DNA from: Mucilaginibacter sp. KACC 22773
GTDB taxonomy: Bacteria; Bacteroidota; Bacteroidia; Sphingobacteriales; Sphingobacteriaceae
DNA length: 64,000 bases
Assembly (NCBI RefSeq): GCF_028736215.1
Contig: NZ_CP117883.1
Span: forward strand, 4,836,001 to 4,900,000
Direction: 5' to 3'
How positions within the stretch are numbered: position 1 is the stretch's first letter; the number at the start of each line of letters is the position of its first letter. The translations under genes and the position numbers were made by a program. Shown in pieces: positions 63,629 to 64,000 of this stretch. Below the pieces are notes generated by a model that did no database searches, was not told the origin of the DNA, and saw only the letters and a list, made by a program, of their open reading frames with translations.

Positions 63629-64000
63629 TCATAGAGCAATCCGCTTTATCAATTTATAGGTTGATAAAGCCCGTTTAATTTTCATTTGTGTTTGCAGGCA
63701 CTCCATTACTGTAAACAAAATAAAAATGGCTAAAGTCGTACTGAGGATTATCAGCCCGGCATAATGCGGGTCGTTTTTATCGGTCGACATCGTATTAGCA
63801 GCAATACCGCCAATAATTAATACCAAAACACCAAATGAACGGTTACTTATACTAGGCCGGCAAACGCAGTTACCTCTTTTAATCGCCATGTAAAAAATCA
63901 GCTTGGGCACAAACCTGTCAAACCGCGACATTAAACGGGTATAATTGATGCCGCTTTTATCTATTTGCCTCGCAAAAAATTGGTTGCCAATTTTGGGTTG
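63629..64000 (-). CDS. Membrane protein, 5' end beyond window
   Basis: The frame ending at 63629 has an ATG at 63931 (100 residues), but it stays open, with protein-like sequence (KIGNQFFARQIDKSGINYTR), to the window edge, so the real start may lie outside. Two hydrophobic helices (about SFGVLVLIIGGIAANT and AGLIILSTTLAIFILFTVME) are followed by a basic cytoplasmic tail. No family recognised. The gene precedes the ABC transporter on the same strand with a 105-bp gap. Confidence 0.6.
   Translation of the reverse strand, partial: QPKIGNQFFARQIDKSGINYTRLMSRFDRFVPKLIFYMAIKRGNCVCRPSISNRSFGVLVLIIGGIAANTMSTDKNDPHYAGLIILSTTLAIFILFTVMECLQTQMKIKRALSTYKLIKRIAL

Overview
The window looks like a chromosomal segment of a Bacteroidota bacterium, most likely a Sphingobacteriaceae relative such as Mucilaginibacter or Pedobacter (inferred from gene content, not from a search). 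The evidence is four SusC/SusD pairs, a hybrid two-component system with a C-terminal AraC domain, a type IX secretion sorting domain, FecI-like ECF sigma and LytTR regulators, and promoters of the Bacteroidota -33 TTTG / -7 TAnnTTTG type. No rRNA, tRNA, CRISPR array, integrase or transposase is visible.

Left part (1-13150): a truncated SusD and its SusC, a divergent LytS-like kinase with its LytTR response regulator, and elongation factor P. A small accessory patch (7.6-10 kb) follows. It holds two kinds of dispersed repeat, a three-helix mini membrane protein and a three-gene operon of unknown function ending in an XRE regulator. Three exported proteins come next, one with a DUF218/YdcF domain. 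Between 13.5 and 21.1 kb lie a stand-alone SusC/SusD pair, an alpha/beta hydrolase, an M15 peptidase with a peptidoglycan-binding domain, and a small lipoprotein.

Central part (21448-49219): a polysaccharide utilization locus of about 28 kb, almost entirely on the minus strand. In transcription order it has a 2311-residue multimodular secreted lyase, an HTCS regulator, SusC/D, a second SusC/D, an ECF sigma factor, a lipoprotein lyase with a ricin-type lectin tail, and a LacI regulator. The two lyases share an alginate-lyase-like domain with an SGRD-x-GH motif. One appears to be exported by type IX secretion and the other anchored as a lipoprotein, so they may cut a polyuronide-type glycan at the surface for import through the SusCD transporters. 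The exact substrate cannot be read from the sequence, and no cytoplasmic uronate pathway genes are present.

Right part (49.7-64 kb): an ArsR/SRPBCC pair with a clear operator-promoter, a Crp/Fnr regulator with an AhpD-like protein, PEP carboxylase, a FUSC-family membrane protein, a hybrid histidine kinase, an AraC regulator with a DUF983 protein, two small proteins, an ABC exporter, and a membrane protein running off the edge.

The least explained feature is the intergenic DNA. It contains several unrelated dispersed palindromic repeat families and a recurring class of heptanucleotide (7-bp) repeats. Three of the heptad sites abut or include a stop codon: after the lectin lyase, after the FUSC protein and after the ABC transporter.
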